49,003 bases of DNA, taken from assembly GCA_012841865.1 (NCBI GenBank), contig DUTX01000159.1, forward strand, positions 1-49,003, read 5' to 3'. Positions 1-8,715 of the stretch are shown in pieces. Origin of the DNA: Acholeplasmataceae bacterium. GTDB lineage: Bacteria; Bacillota_I; Bacilli_A; ML615J-28; CAG-698. Both the position numbers and the translations under genes were made by a program. Every line of letters begins with the position of its first letter. Within the stretch, counting starts at the first letter, position 1. The notes under the pieces were generated by a model, which saw only the letters and a program-made list of their open reading frames with translations, ran no database searches and was not told where the DNA came from.

Positions 1-336
1 CAAGTTTCGGTTTATATTTCTATGAATCAACCAAAATCAGCAATACAATTTGCGGGGATTATTCTTGCACCGCTTGTAAAAGAGGTGTTGCTTAATTCAG
101 TTTCAGTCTTGGGAATCCCGAAACAAGAAGGCCAACATGAAAGAGAACCTCGTTGGTATGTCGATAATTTCTTTTATGAAGTTGAGAATTATATCGGCCG
201 TAGTCCAAAAAGCATAGTCTATCATCCCTATTACAGAATTAAAATTGTCGGTGACGGAGATGTCATCATAGCTCAAAGTCCAGAAGCTGGCGAAAAGATT
301 GTTCAGGACGGTTATGTTACTTTATATACAAATTGA
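1..336 (+). CDS. Penicillin-binding protein (SpoVD/FtsI type), C-terminal end
   Basis: The reading frame is open from base 1, so this is the 3' end (111 residues) of a longer gene. The first residues, including MNQPKS, match the end of a class B PBP transpeptidase domain. The next part (GIILAPLVKEVL) matches the segment after the KTG box, and the last 60 or so residues form a PASTA-like module with the typical end (IIAQSPEAGEKIVQDGYVTLY). Such PBPs cross-link peptidoglycan at division or sporulation sites outside the membrane. The catalytic motifs lie outside the window, so SpoVD and FtsI cannot be told apart. The gene ends in an intrinsic terminator. mraY, its usual near neighbour in the dcw cluster, lies 7.4 kb downstream. 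Confidence 0.8.
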   Translation, partial: QVSVYISMNQPKSAIQFAGIILAPLVKEVLLNSVSVLGIPKQEGQHEREPRWYVDNFFYEVENYIGRSPKSIVYHPYYRIKIVGDGDVIIAQSPEAGEKIVQDGYVTLYTN

Positions 337-360
337 AATCCGTAAAAGGATTTCTTTTTT
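335..360 (+). terminator. Intrinsic terminator of the PBP gene
   Basis: A 7-bp stem (gaaatcc/ggatttc) with a 6-base loop is followed by six T. It overlaps the stop codon. Confidence 0.85.
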
Positions 361-393
361 ATTTAATATGTATAAAAAATATATTAGAACAAC

Positions 394-451
394 GTAAATA
401 AAGGCAAAAAAAGCGAGATTCATCAATGAGGTACCGTTGCTCTTTATTTAC
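394..451. repeat. Long imperfect inverted repeat
   Basis: gtaaataaaggcaa (394-407) pairs with ttgctctttatttac (437-451) over 14 bp with one bulged base. The 29-base loop holds the palindrome GGTACC. No T-run follows, so it is not a standard terminator. Confidence 0.7.
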
Positions 452-479
452 AATAACTTATTTCAATGCTAAAATAAAG

Positions 480-523
480 TGAAATTTGTTGGTAAATAAT
501 ATAATATACATAAACAAATTTCA
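480..523. promoter_or_regulatory. Inverted repeat around a -10 element, operator-like
   Basis: tgaaatttgtt (480-490) and aacaaatttca (513-523) are perfect 11-bp inverted arms separated by 22 bases. A perfect TATAAT (500-505) lies between them. No good -35 stands 17 bases upstream. Arms flanking a promoter core suggest a repressor or activator site for the glucan genes. This is inference. Confidence 0.4.
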
Positions 524-688
524 GTTTTGGAAATAATATATATTTTAGGGAATTACTATATTATTCTAAAAGATAAATGAAGGGGAAATTATTTGGCTTA
601 AGGTAAAAGACAGAAGGAACCCTTTATTGAAAAGACGTCATATGTACTTTTGTTCAAATGATATTTTAGGGGATAAAGATTTCGCTAT

Positions 689-1537
689 TTGTACAGTAAT
701 TTACTAAAATTGCTTATTCGCAATCAAGTTTCTGTAATTAATAAGGATGTTATTAATGTACCCGTCAATCAATACTATTCAAATCCACCGTTTACTAAAG
801 AAACATATATTGTCTTGACGATAAGATTTTTGATAAGAGATGTTAGAATTGATAGAAAGTTATTATTGATCCACCCAAATTACCTAATGAATACTGGAAA
901 CAATTTAAAGAAATATAAACTCTACCAAGAACTTACCTTTGCTTTTACCTTAATAAGACATCCGTTTGACGGCTTTTACGGAATCAAAAAAGAAAATCGA
1001 ACCTCGGTCCTTTCCGCAACCATTCTCTTGTTTTTGCTTTACAGCTTCTATATAGCTTCACTTTATTTCACCGGTTTTCTTTTCTCAAATCAGCTGCAAT
1101 CGGAAATCAATCTTTTTGAGGAAAGCATCAAGGTTCTTGTTCCTTTTGGACTTTTTGTCATTGCAAATTACTTGGTCTGTTCAATTCGGGAAGGCGAAGG
1201 CAGATTTAGCCATGTTTATCAAGCAAGTGTTTATATGCTGGCGCCACTTATAATTGCCATTCCCTTTTTAACCTTAATCTCCAATGCTTTGACTTTAAAC
1301 GAAAGATTTATTTATGAATTCGGAACTTTCGTAACTTATTTTGTAGTGGTAATTTATATCATCTTGATGGTCAAGGAAATTCATAATTATAGTTTTTCTT
1401 CCGCAATCGGAAATATTTTCTTATCGATTTTCACTGCGTTGATGATTGCGGTTGTGGTCTTCATTGTATATTTATTGGTAAATGAAATTTTAAGTTTCTT
1501 GATCAATATTTGGATTGAGGTGAGAAGTCGTGGTTAA
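689..1537 (+). CDS. Yip1-domain membrane protein of the glucan locus, probably 5'-truncated
   Basis: A TTG start gives 282 residues. From about residue 85 the sequence matches the Yip1 family proteins found beside DUF5696 genes in carbohydrate ABC operons. It has the signature HPFDGF (91-96) followed by five membrane segments (about 106-130, 147-166, 181-201, 211-229 and 241-263). Its role is unknown but it is genetically tied to glucan or oligosaccharide uptake. The first 80 residues are AT-rich and resemble nothing I know. The ribosome site (AGGGG, 668-672) is far from the TTG, and a stop lies five codons upstream. As I recall, relatives carry a longer N-terminal part, so this copy may have lost its 5' end. 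It overlaps the next gene by 8 bases. Confidence 0.6.
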   Translation: MYSNLLKLLIRNQVSVINKDVINVPVNQYYSNPPFTKETYIVLTIRFLIRDVRIDRKLLLIHPNYLMNTGNNLKKYKLYQELTFAFTLIRHPFDGFYGIKKENRTSVLSATILLFLLYSFYIASLYFTGFLFSNQLQSEINLFEESIKVLVPFGLFVIANYLVCSIREGEGRFSHVYQASVYMLAPLIIAIPFLTLISNALTLNERFIYEFGTFVTYFVVVIYIILMVKEIHNYSFSSAIGNIFLSIFTALMIAVVVFIVYLLVNEILSFLINIWIEVRSRG

Positions 1538-3800
1538 AAAGTTAAAATCAGTTTTCATAATTGCGCTTATCTTGGTTTTAATTACCTTGATTTCTTTAAA
1601 CGCGGCTGCCGAAAAAATGGAAGCAAATTTAAAGATTGCTAACTATCCCTATATCGAACAAAGCCTGCTTGCTTCCTCCCGCTTTACCACCAAAGAAGAA
1701 AAAGACCCCGAGCATTATCAAGAGTATTTGGATAATTATACTTTAAAATATACGCCGGAAGAACTGGAAGAAAAAAATTATCAAAAATCTGCAGAAAATG
1801 AATATTTGGTTCTCTATTTTGAACCGGCCAGTTTTTCGGTCTTGTTACAAAATAAAAAAACCGGCTATTTCTGGAGTTCGAATGCGGAATTCTTGACAGA
1901 AACGGAAAGAAGAACCGATTATCGGACCGGGCTTTGGGTAAGCTATGTCATCAGCACCAATATCAGCCGGAATTATCAAACCAAGAATTTGCTTGGGGAA
2001 AAAGCAGAAGTCAAGCATACGCCTTTACCAGATAATAAAGGCCTCAGTGCGACCGTTAATTTTTCAAATTTAGGTTTTGTTTTTGAAATCAAACTCTATC
2101 TTGACGGACTTGATTTTGTGGTTGAAGTACCGAGCGTAAAAATCCAGGAAAACAATCCGCGATATCGCTTGGTTTTAATCCATCTCTTTCCTTATTTCGG
2201 GTCTGTCCGCGAAGATAAATATCCCGGTTATATGTTTATTCCGGACGGAAGCGGGGCTTTGGTCCGCTTTAAGGAAGAAATTCCAACTGATTATTATTAT
2301 GCGAAATATTACGGGGCGGACTTTGGTTATGTTGACATTCCTGCAAATCGTGATTTGACGCTTCCGGTATTCGGCATGATACATGATGTCGGCACCAATG
2401 GCTTTATCGGAATAATTGAATCCGGTGATACGATTGCCGACCTTTCCGCAAATTTCTGGGGTTACCGAAACAGCAATTATTTTTGGATTACCCCGGTCTA
2501 CAATTACCGCGAATTCTATACCAATGTCATCGATAAAAGCGAAAGCGGTGCTCCGACGGTCTCCGAATACTTAAATGCGGTTGACCTCAAGGTAAGGTAC
2601 CGAATCTTAAGCAATGAGGATGCCGATTATGTCGGAATGGGCCGCGCTTATCAAGAATTTTTAGAAGAAAAAGGCGTTCTGACTTTACAAGAAAAAAGGG
2701 AAGCAATTCCTTTGGCGCTTGATCTGATAATTTCGGAACTAGAGCCGGCGTTGCTTGGAAAAAGATTAGTTAAAATGACGACTCCGGAGCAAGCGCTAGA
2801 AATCTACCGTGATTTACAAGCTGTCGGAATCAAAAATCAAAGACTCAATCTCCTCGGTTGGAGCAAAAGTGGTTTTATTGATACGGCTCCTTATAAAATA
2901 AAACTCAATGCTTCAAAAAAAGCTTACCGGACTTTAATAGATGCAGCAGAAAAAGAGGAGGCAAAAGTTTATTTTCTGGTTGATTATATCCTCACATCAA
3001 GCGCTGCCTCCCGGCCGAAAAATACCGATCTGGCCCGCCGGATGAGCAAAACCAAGATGGAGTTGAAACTTTACCGGAGTTTAAATGATACGGCTTATCT
3101 CAACTTTTTATTTCCGGAAGTCAGTTTGGAGTTTGCTGAGAAAGATTATTCAAAATTTCAAAAGCTTGGCATCGAAAATCTTGCTTTCTCAAGCTTAGGT
3201 AATACTCTTTTTAGTTATTACCAAAACGGCAAGCGCTATAACAGAAGTGAGAGCCTCACTTATTATCAAGAGATTCCGAAAATCTACGGAAAATCGGCCT
3301 TCTATAAACCTAATGCCTATATGTTTAAAGCGGCATCCGAATATTATCAACTACCTTTATACAATTCGCAGCACCATTATTTTACGGATTTGGTGCCCTT
3401 TCTACCGATTGTTTTAAAGGGTTATCTTGATTATTACTCGCCGTACTTGAATTTTAACGCACTTGGTAAAGAACAGATTTTAAATTTAATCGACTTCGGC
3501 ATTAATCCCAGTTATATCTTGACAGCTGAGCCGACTACCAAACTCCTTTATACAAAAGCAAGGAATTATTATAGTACGGAATATGCGGATTTCCGCGAGC
3601 AGATTATTGAAAATTACCAATATATCAACAATGCCTTAAGCCAGGTTCATGGCGCTCGGATTATTGCCCGCGAAGTTCTGGATGCCGGTATTGTTAAGGT
3701 CAGTTATGAAAACGGAAAAGCTATTTATCTTAACTATCGTTCCACTGATTATAAATTTGGTGAAATCTATCTTCAAGCAAAGGATTATCTGGTCGTATGA
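1530..3800 (+). CDS. DUF5696 domain protein, exported, sugar-uptake associated
   Basis: The protein has 756 residues with an N-terminal hydrophobic signal or anchor (about 5-27), so it is probably extracellular. DUF5696 features are visible: GYFWSS (112-117) and the strongly conserved PDGSGAL (238-244), with a sandwich-like N-terminal half and an alpha/beta-rich C-terminal half. The family has no proven biochemical role. It sits in operons with Yip1 proteins, MalF/MalG-type permeases and glycosidases, and I infer that it helps bind or process oligosaccharide at the cell surface. The GTG start overlaps the previous gene and has GAGGTGAG upstream. The stop overlaps the next start by 4 bases (ATGA), which implies translational coupling. 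Confidence 0.75.
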   Translation: MVKKLKSVFIIALILVLITLISLNAAAEKMEANLKIANYPYIEQSLLASSRFTTKEEKDPEHYQEYLDNYTLKYTPEELEEKNYQKSAENEYLVLYFEPASFSVLLQNKKTGYFWSSNAEFLTETERRTDYRTGLWVSYVISTNISRNYQTKNLLGEKAEVKHTPLPDNKGLSATVNFSNLGFVFEIKLYLDGLDFVVEVPSVKIQENNPRYRLVLIHLFPYFGSVREDKYPGYMFIPDGSGALVRFKEEIPTDYYYAKYYGADFGYVDIPANRDLTLPVFGMIHDVGTNGFIGIIESGDTIADLSANFWGYRNSNYFWITPVYNYREFYTNVIDKSESGAPTVSEYLNAVDLKVRYRILSNEDADYVGMGRAYQEFLEEKGVLTLQEKREAIPLALDLIISELEPALLGKRLVKMTTPEQALEIYRDLQAVGIKNQRLNLLGWSKSGFIDTAPYKIKLNASKKAYRTLIDAAEKEEAKVYFLVDYILTSSAASRPKNTDLARRMSKTKMELKLYRSLNDTAYLNFLFPEVSLEFAEKDYSKFQKLGIENLAFSSLGNTLFSYYQNGKRYNRSESLTYYQEIPKIYGKSAFYKPNAYMFKAASEYYQLPLYNSQHHYFTDLVPFLPIVLKGYLDYYSPYLNFNALGKEQILNLIDFGINPSYILTAEPTTKLLYTKARNYYSTEYADFREQIIENYQYINNALSQVHGARIIAREVLDAGIVKVSYENGKAIYLNYRSTDYKFGEIYLQAKDYLVV

Positions 3801-4846
3801 AAACAAAAATTAGAAAATTTTTTCAGACAATCGGTAATTTTCTTTATGATTTTAGAATAAAAAAACTCGGGCCGATTTTTCAGAAACTAGGTTATTTTCT
3901 GACCCATAATTTCGTCCTGAGAAAAGAGGAAAATCAATTAATTATCTTCCGTTTTCTTAAAATCAAGATTACCAATCGGCGCCGCGAAGCCGTGGTTGGG
4001 TATTTCTTTATCTTGCTTTGGTTGGTCGGATTTCTGATTTTTACCGCTTATCCTTTGATTTATTCCTTATATTTGAGTTTTCAAAAAGCTTTCTTTAATA
4101 TTCAAACCGGAATTAGCGGAACTGGAGTCGGTTTTGCTAACTATAAAAATGTTTTAAGCGATGCGAATTTACTACCTTTGTTTGCGAATTATTTGGGAAC
4201 AATGGTGTTTGCGGTTCCGCTCATTATTGTTTTCGCAATCCTTATCGCTGTTCTCATCAATCAGCCGATTAAAGGTAAAGGCATCTTTCGGACGATTTTC
4301 TTCCTGCCTGTGGTGATTTCGACAGGACCGGTTTTGGGCGAATTGATTCTTCAGGATGCAACGAGCCTGCCTTCGATTTCGGAATCTTCCGCAACCCTAA
4401 CAATTATGAATAATTTGCCGGCTTTTGTTGCGGAGCCACTCTTAATCCTCTTTGATTCCCTCCTTTTGACTTTATGGTATGCCGGAATTCCGATTTTGGT
4501 TTTTCTTGCCGGACTTCAGAAAATTAATAAAGAGATATATGAAGCGGCAGCAGTTGACGGCGCTTCACCCTGGGATACTTTCTGGAAGATTACGCTACCT
4601 TCGATTAAACCCTTGATATCGGTTAATATCATCTATGTCGTGGTTTCGATGTCGCTTTATGTAGAATCGGGCGGGATTTTGGATCTTGCGAAATCGCATA
4701 TGTTAAGCGGCACTCCTGATAACCTCTTTTGGAAAGGTTATGGTTATGCTGCCGCGATTGCTTGGATTTACTTCCTGATGATGGTTCTGGTGATGCTCTT
4801 ATTCATCGGTCTGGTATCGATACGGAAACGGAGGCGCTCACGATGA
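3797..4846 (+). CDS. Carbohydrate ABC transporter permease (MalF type)
   Basis: The protein has 349 residues with about six membrane segments after a basic, cytoplasmic N-terminal extension of some 65 residues. The EAA loop that contacts the ATPase is at 249-267 (EAAAVDGASPWDTFWKITL). It is the first of a permease pair for import of an oligosaccharide, which the GH16 enzyme next door suggests is a beta-glucan fragment. Neither an ATPase nor a solute-binding protein is encoded here. Carbohydrate importers of this class often share one MsmX-type ATPase encoded elsewhere. It starts within the stop of the DUF5696 gene and ends 4 bases inside the second permease gene. Confidence 0.85.
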   Translation: MKTKIRKFFQTIGNFLYDFRIKKLGPIFQKLGYFLTHNFVLRKEENQLIIFRFLKIKITNRRREAVVGYFFILLWLVGFLIFTAYPLIYSLYLSFQKAFFNIQTGISGTGVGFANYKNVLSDANLLPLFANYLGTMVFAVPLIIVFAILIAVLINQPIKGKGIFRTIFFLPVVISTGPVLGELILQDATSLPSISESSATLTIMNNLPAFVAEPLLILFDSLLLTLWYAGIPILVFLAGLQKINKEIYEAAAVDGASPWDTFWKITLPSIKPLISVNIIYVVVSMSLYVESGGILDLAKSHMLSGTPDNLFWKGYGYAAAIAWIYFLMMVLVMLLFIGLVSIRKRRRSR

Positions 4847-5775
4847 AAAAAATAAAGAAAATCTTTAATAGGAATAAAATCAAGCATGTGCTTCTCGGAA
4901 TGCATTTTACCGACGGCCTTCTCTATAAATTTGTCATTTATCTACTCTTAATTTCTTTTAGTTTCATATATCTTTACCCGCTTTTCTTTATGGTCATCAA
5001 TAGTTTAAAAAACATCGATGACTTGATTGATCCCGGGGTAAACTGGATTCCAACGACTTTGTATTTTGATAACTATAACCGCGCCTTTCAAGTTTTGGTG
5101 CTGCCAAAAGCTTTCTTTTCTTCAGTGTGGTATGTGCTAAAAGTTTCAGTACTTACTACCTTTACCTGCGCTGTTGTCGGATATGGCTTTGCAAGGTTTA
5201 GGTTTCCTTTAAAAAAATTATTTTTCATCCTGATGTTGGTGACTTTTATCCTTCCGCCTCAAGTCACGATGGTTTCAAACATTCTAATCTTTAGGAAACT
5301 TGGAATGATGTCTAATGAGTCTTCGATTTTGCTTCCGGCTTTTTTAGGCCAAGGCTTCAACGCCGCGATTTATATCCTAATCTTTCATCAGTTCTTCAGA
5401 ACTGTTCCGAAAGTTTTGGACGAATCGGCTCAACTCGACGGCGCAAGTGCTTTTCGGGTTTTTAGAAGTATTTCGCTTCCGCTTGCGAAACCGGCGATTA
5501 TCATTGTCTTTCTCTTTTCCTTTGTCTGGACTTGGAACGAAACATTTGTAACAGGGCTCTATGCGGGCGGAACGATTACGCTCCCGTTAAAATTGATGGC
5601 TTTTGCTGATTCCTATGCGACGATTTTTCCTCCCGGAACTCCCGGTGCGGAATTAAACGAAGCAATAAAACTAGCCGGAAATGTCTTAACCATCTTACCT
5701 TTGCTTGTATTATATTTTATTTTCCAGAAATGGTTTACGGAAAGCATCGATCGGACCGGTATTACCGGCGAGTGA
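4843..5775 (+). CDS. Carbohydrate ABC transporter permease (MalG type)
   Basis: The protein has 310 residues from the ATG that overlaps the stop of the first permease (ATGA). A longer in-frame reading upstream lies inside that gene and has no ribosome site. It has six membrane segments and the EAA loop DESAQLDGASAFRVFRSISL in the C-terminal third. It should form the heterodimeric channel with the MalF-type protein in the cytoplasmic membrane. The gap to the glucanase gene is 18 bases, so both are one operon. Confidence 0.85.
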   Translation: MKKIKKIFNRNKIKHVLLGMHFTDGLLYKFVIYLLLISFSFIYLYPLFFMVINSLKNIDDLIDPGVNWIPTTLYFDNYNRAFQVLVLPKAFFSSVWYVLKVSVLTTFTCAVVGYGFARFRFPLKKLFFILMLVTFILPPQVTMVSNILIFRKLGMMSNESSILLPAFLGQGFNAAIYILIFHQFFRTVPKVLDESAQLDGASAFRVFRSISLPLAKPAIIIVFLFSFVWTWNETFVTGLYAGGTITLPLKLMAFADSYATIFPPGTPGAELNEAIKLAGNVLTILPLLVLYFIFQKWFTESIDRTGITGE

Positions 5776-5793
5776 TCCGAAAGGAGGAACTAA

Positions 5794-6909
5794 TTGAAGA
5801 AATTAAATATAATTGTTTTAATGCTAATCGTTTTGGTATTTGCTTTTGGGTGTGAGAAAAATGGAATGGAAATTCCCGATGAGTGCGCGCATTTAAGGGT
5901 TGAAGACGGTTGGGTTCCGGTTTGGTGCGATGAATTTGACGGCGACGAATTGAACGAGGAAAAATGGACCTCCTTAAACACTTCTTGGGGTGGCGGTAAT
6001 AACGAAGCCCAATATTACCATCCTGATAATATTGAGGTTAAAGACGGTATGCTTGTGATTACCGCCAAAAAAGAAAACTATGGCGGTAAAAACTACACCT
6101 CCGGTCGGATTCATACCCAGTATAAAGGAGACTGGCTCTACGGTAAAATCGTAGTCCGAGCAAAACTTCCCGGCGGTCGTGGAACCTGGCCGGCGATATG
6201 GATGCTGCCGACAATGAACAAATATGGAACTTGGCCGAAAAGCGGTGAAATTGATATTATCGAATATGTCGGCTATGATAAGGACCGTTTGCATGGAACC
6301 ATTCATACCGAAAAGTTTAACCATATGCTCGGAACTCAACTTGGAACTTCTCTGGAATATCCTGGAATCACGACAACTTTTATTGACTATAGCGTCATCT
6401 GGTCTCCGGGTGAAATAACCTTATATGTTGATGATTTTGAACTAACGAAGTTTCGGTATACTCCCGAATTTAACCAGGATGTTAAACCACATCAGGCTTG
6501 GCCCTTTGACCAAGAATTTCATTTGCTTATCAATCTTGCAATCGGGGGCAACTGGGGCGGAGTTCGGGGAATCGACCCGGATATTTTTCCCGTCAGCATG
6601 TATGTCGATTATGTCCGAGTTTACCAAAGGGATTATAGCTCGCTGGATAAAATGAAACCTGAGGCAATCAGTGAAATCAAAACTGGCAATCTGCTGAAAA
6701 ATATGATATACTGGAAAAAACCCAATAATGACCTAGATATCGAGTATTATGAGATTTTTCTCAATGGCGAGTTTTACGACACCACCCGGCTTAATGCTTA
6801 TGTTTTTGAGCGTCTTAAAACCGGCACCGAATATCAGGTCGAAATTGTTGCGGTTGACTTCACAGGTAAAAAATCCGCAGCCACTGCTTATACATTGCAT
6901 TATCAATAA
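5794..6909 (+). CDS. GH16 beta-glucanase lipoprotein with a C-terminal Fn3-like domain
   Basis: The protein has 371 residues from TTG 5794, which follows AAAGGAGGA at a good distance. A lipoprotein signal ends at LVFAFGC (Cys20), so the enzyme is held on the outer face of the membrane. The GH16 domain (about 40-275) has the catalytic ExDxxE motif as GEIDIIE: Glu152 nucleophile, Asp154, Glu157 acid/base. This subtype cuts beta-1,3 or beta-1,3-1,4 glucans such as laminarin. Residues 285-370 look like a fibronectin type III module. With the permeases it forms a cut-and-import locus. The exact substrate cannot be read from sequence. Confidence 0.9.
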   Translation: MKKLNIIVLMLIVLVFAFGCEKNGMEIPDECAHLRVEDGWVPVWCDEFDGDELNEEKWTSLNTSWGGGNNEAQYYHPDNIEVKDGMLVITAKKENYGGKNYTSGRIHTQYKGDWLYGKIVVRAKLPGGRGTWPAIWMLPTMNKYGTWPKSGEIDIIEYVGYDKDRLHGTIHTEKFNHMLGTQLGTSLEYPGITTTFIDYSVIWSPGEITLYVDDFELTKFRYTPEFNQDVKPHQAWPFDQEFHLLINLAIGGNWGGVRGIDPDIFPVSMYVDYVRVYQRDYSSLDKMKPEAISEIKTGNLLKNMIYWKKPNNDLDIEYYEIFLNGEFYDTTRLNAYVFERLKTGTEYQVEIVAVDFTGKKSAATAYTLHYQ

Positions 6910-6921
6910 TGAGGGATGAAG

Positions 6922-7653
6922 ATGTTTAAAAAGATCCTCTATTTACTGATTGCATTCATTATCGGCGCTTTTGTTTATCTAAGAAGCATGAATTATGCTT
7001 ATCTTGTGAAAGAAATCGAGCTGATGAAGGAAGCCTTTAATGAAAGCAACTACAGCGAATATCTTCGCTTTACCAATCCTTATTTTCGAAAAAAATATGA
7101 AATCATCAACTCCGATTATCAAATCCATGTTTTTGAAATCATAAGTGAAGAGAAAAAAACTGCAATTATCGGGAATGTGGTTTTTGTCAGTAATTTAAAC
7201 AAAAATTTATTCCAGCTTTCCGAGGATCTTTATGATGAAAATGACCAAACTAATTTGACCGTGACAAGCGATGTTCTTGTTTACAGTCATCTTGATGAGC
7301 TGAAATTAAAAGATAAATTTATCTCACAATCTTACGGCTATCGTAAATATCAAGGTTATTACTATCTCTTTTTTCCGGAAAAAGAAGCCGAATACATTTT
7401 TACTCTTTATGATTACAAAGGCGAAATCTTTTCGGAATTCACCTTAAACTATAAAGAAGTATTTAAACAAGGACTGACGCTAGAAGAAGTAGCAACAAGT
7501 CTTAGTGAAGAGTGGGTAGCAGGTTTTTCCACAAAGGAAAAAGTCAAACTGCTTAACCCTGCTCTCCACCGGAATATGCTAATCTATGGTATCTTTGTTA
7601 TCCTATTTGGAATCTTTCTATTCCGGAAATCAATCTTCAAAGGAAAGAATTAG
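6922..7653 (+). CDS. Unknown membrane-anchored protein of the glucan locus
   Basis: I do not recognise this 243-residue protein. ATG 6922 is preferred over 6916 because GAGGG (6911-6915) then lies 6 bases upstream. It has one hydrophobic segment near the N-terminus (about 4-22) and another near the C-terminus (about 214-234). A hydrophilic region of about 190 residues, rich in Tyr, Glu and Lys, lies between them. It probably faces outside, by analogy with an N-in, C-in topology. It follows the glucanase by 12 bases and ends the operon at a terminator. Confidence 0.6.
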   Translation: MFKKILYLLIAFIIGAFVYLRSMNYAYLVKEIELMKEAFNESNYSEYLRFTNPYFRKKYEIINSDYQIHVFEIISEEKKTAIIGNVVFVSNLNKNLFQLSEDLYDENDQTNLTVTSDVLVYSHLDELKLKDKFISQSYGYRKYQGYYYLFFPEKEAEYIFTLYDYKGEIFSEFTLNYKEVFKQGLTLEEVATSLSEEWVAGFSTKEKVKLLNPALHRNMLIYGIFVILFGIFLFRKSIFKGKN

Positions 7654-7654
7654 A

Positions 7655-7682
7655 GCACTCAGCGGAGTGCTTTTATTTTTTA
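7655..7682 (+). terminator. Intrinsic terminator of the glucan operon
   Basis: A 6-bp stem (gcactc/gagtgc) with loop agcg is followed by TTTTATTTTTTT. Confidence 0.85.
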
Positions 7683-7705
7683 TTCATTGTCCGATTTTTT
7701 CGGAA

Positions 7706-7711
7706 TATAAT
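7706..7711 (+). promoter_or_regulatory. Probable -10 element of mraY-murD
   Basis: A perfect TATAAT lies 29 bases before mraY. A weak TTCATT (7683-7688) stands 17 bases upstream. A terminator precedes it, so mraY needs its own promoter. Confidence 0.5.
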
Positions 7712-7740
7712 TTAGTAAGTAGAGATAGAAAGGACCTGCC

Positions 7741-8715
7741 ATGAATATTTATGTAAAATCCTTTTTATATAGTTTTATAATTGCGATATTTTTATTTATT
7801 TTTTTTATTCCTTTACTTAGAAGAATAAAATTCGGTCAAACGATCAGAAAGGAAGGGCCGAAGGATCATTACAGTAAAGCAGGAACCCCGACAATGGGCG
7901 GAATTGTGATCATCCTAGCGACCGTAATCAGTTTTCTTTATTTAAGGTTAAAAGAAATTGAGATTGACAAACATTATATTTTGCTTTTGTTAATGCCTTT
8001 AATTCTTTACGGTATTCTAGGTTTTATTGATGATTATTTAATTGTTGTGAAAAAAAACAATCAAGGTCTTACTTCCCGAACCAAACTCTTCTTTCAAATT
8101 ATCTGGGCAGCGTTTTATTTTTATGTGTTTTTGGATAAAGGTTTAAGTTCGGTGGTAAATATTTTTGGGTGGAAAGTGGATTTAAAATGGGGCTACGGTA
8201 TTTTGATTCTCTTGATGCTGATTTCCTCAAGCAATGCGGTTAATTTAAGCGACGGTTTGGATGGACTTGCAGGAGGTTTAATCATTATTGCGCTCGGTGT
8301 GATTATTATTTTAAGCAGATATATTGAAAAAGAAGAAATTCTAATCTTTTCGCTTTGTTTACTGGGAGCGGTTCTTGCTTTCCTTTGTTATAATTTTAAA
8401 CCAGCAAAAATTATTATGGGTGATACAGGATCGCTTGCCTTGGGAGCGAGTCTTGCTAATCTTTTTATTCTTTTAAAAATGGAAGTTTTGCTTTTGGTTG
8501 TCGGACTTGTTTTTATAATAGAAACTATCTCGGTAATAATTCAGGTATTCTATTTCAAAATTACAAAAGGAAAAAGAATTTTCCTGATGGCACCTTTGCA
8601 TCATCATTACGAACTAAAAGGCTATAGCGAAACCGAAATTGATGCCGGCTTTTGGATTCTTGGAATTCTTTTTGGTCTTCTTGGCTTAATCCTCGGAATA
8701 ACATTGTTAGGGTGA
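7741..8715 (+). CDS. mraY: Phospho-MurNAc-pentapeptide transferase
   Basis: MraY moves phospho-MurNAc-pentapeptide from UDP onto undecaprenyl phosphate, making lipid I on the inner face of the membrane. The protein has 324 residues, the usual length, with about ten membrane helices. Family signatures are clear: MGGIVII, DDYLIV with NNQGLTSRTKL, NAVNLSDGLDGLAGG, MGDTGSLALG and the histidine loop APLHHHYELKG. The ATG has AAAGG upstream. The stop overlaps the murD start (GTGA). In most Bacillota this gene follows the PBP/murE/murF genes directly. Here a glucan locus lies between. Confidence 0.95.
   Translation: MNIYVKSFLYSFIIAIFLFIFFIPLLRRIKFGQTIRKEGPKDHYSKAGTPTMGGIVIILATVISFLYLRLKEIEIDKHYILLLLMPLILYGILGFIDDYLIVVKKNNQGLTSRTKLFFQIIWAAFYFYVFLDKGLSSVVNIFGWKVDLKWGYGILILLMLISSSNAVNLSDGLDGLAGGLIIIALGVIIILSRYIEKEEILIFSLCLLGAVLAFLCYNFKPAKIIMGDTGSLALGASLANLFILLKMEVLLLVVGLVFIIETISVIIQVFYFKITKGKRIFLMAPLHHHYELKGYSETEIDAGFWILGILFGLLGLILGITLLG

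Larger units (their letters stand above)
337..688. other. AT-rich gap between the PBP and the glucan locus
   Basis: I find no convincing gene in these 352 bases. Besides the terminator they hold two long inverted repeats (394-451 and 480-523). The second encloses a perfect TATAAT. At 577 there is an ATG with only ten codons before a stop, and several short frames follow that end before 720. The stretch is more AT-rich than the genes on either side and may hold the promoter of the glucan locus. Confidence 0.5.

Noticed and set aside
421-445. T-box element, from gaggtaccgttgctc
   Set aside because: The T-box consensus (GGTGGNACCGCG) is not met, and no specifier stem, terminator switch or amino acid gene follows.
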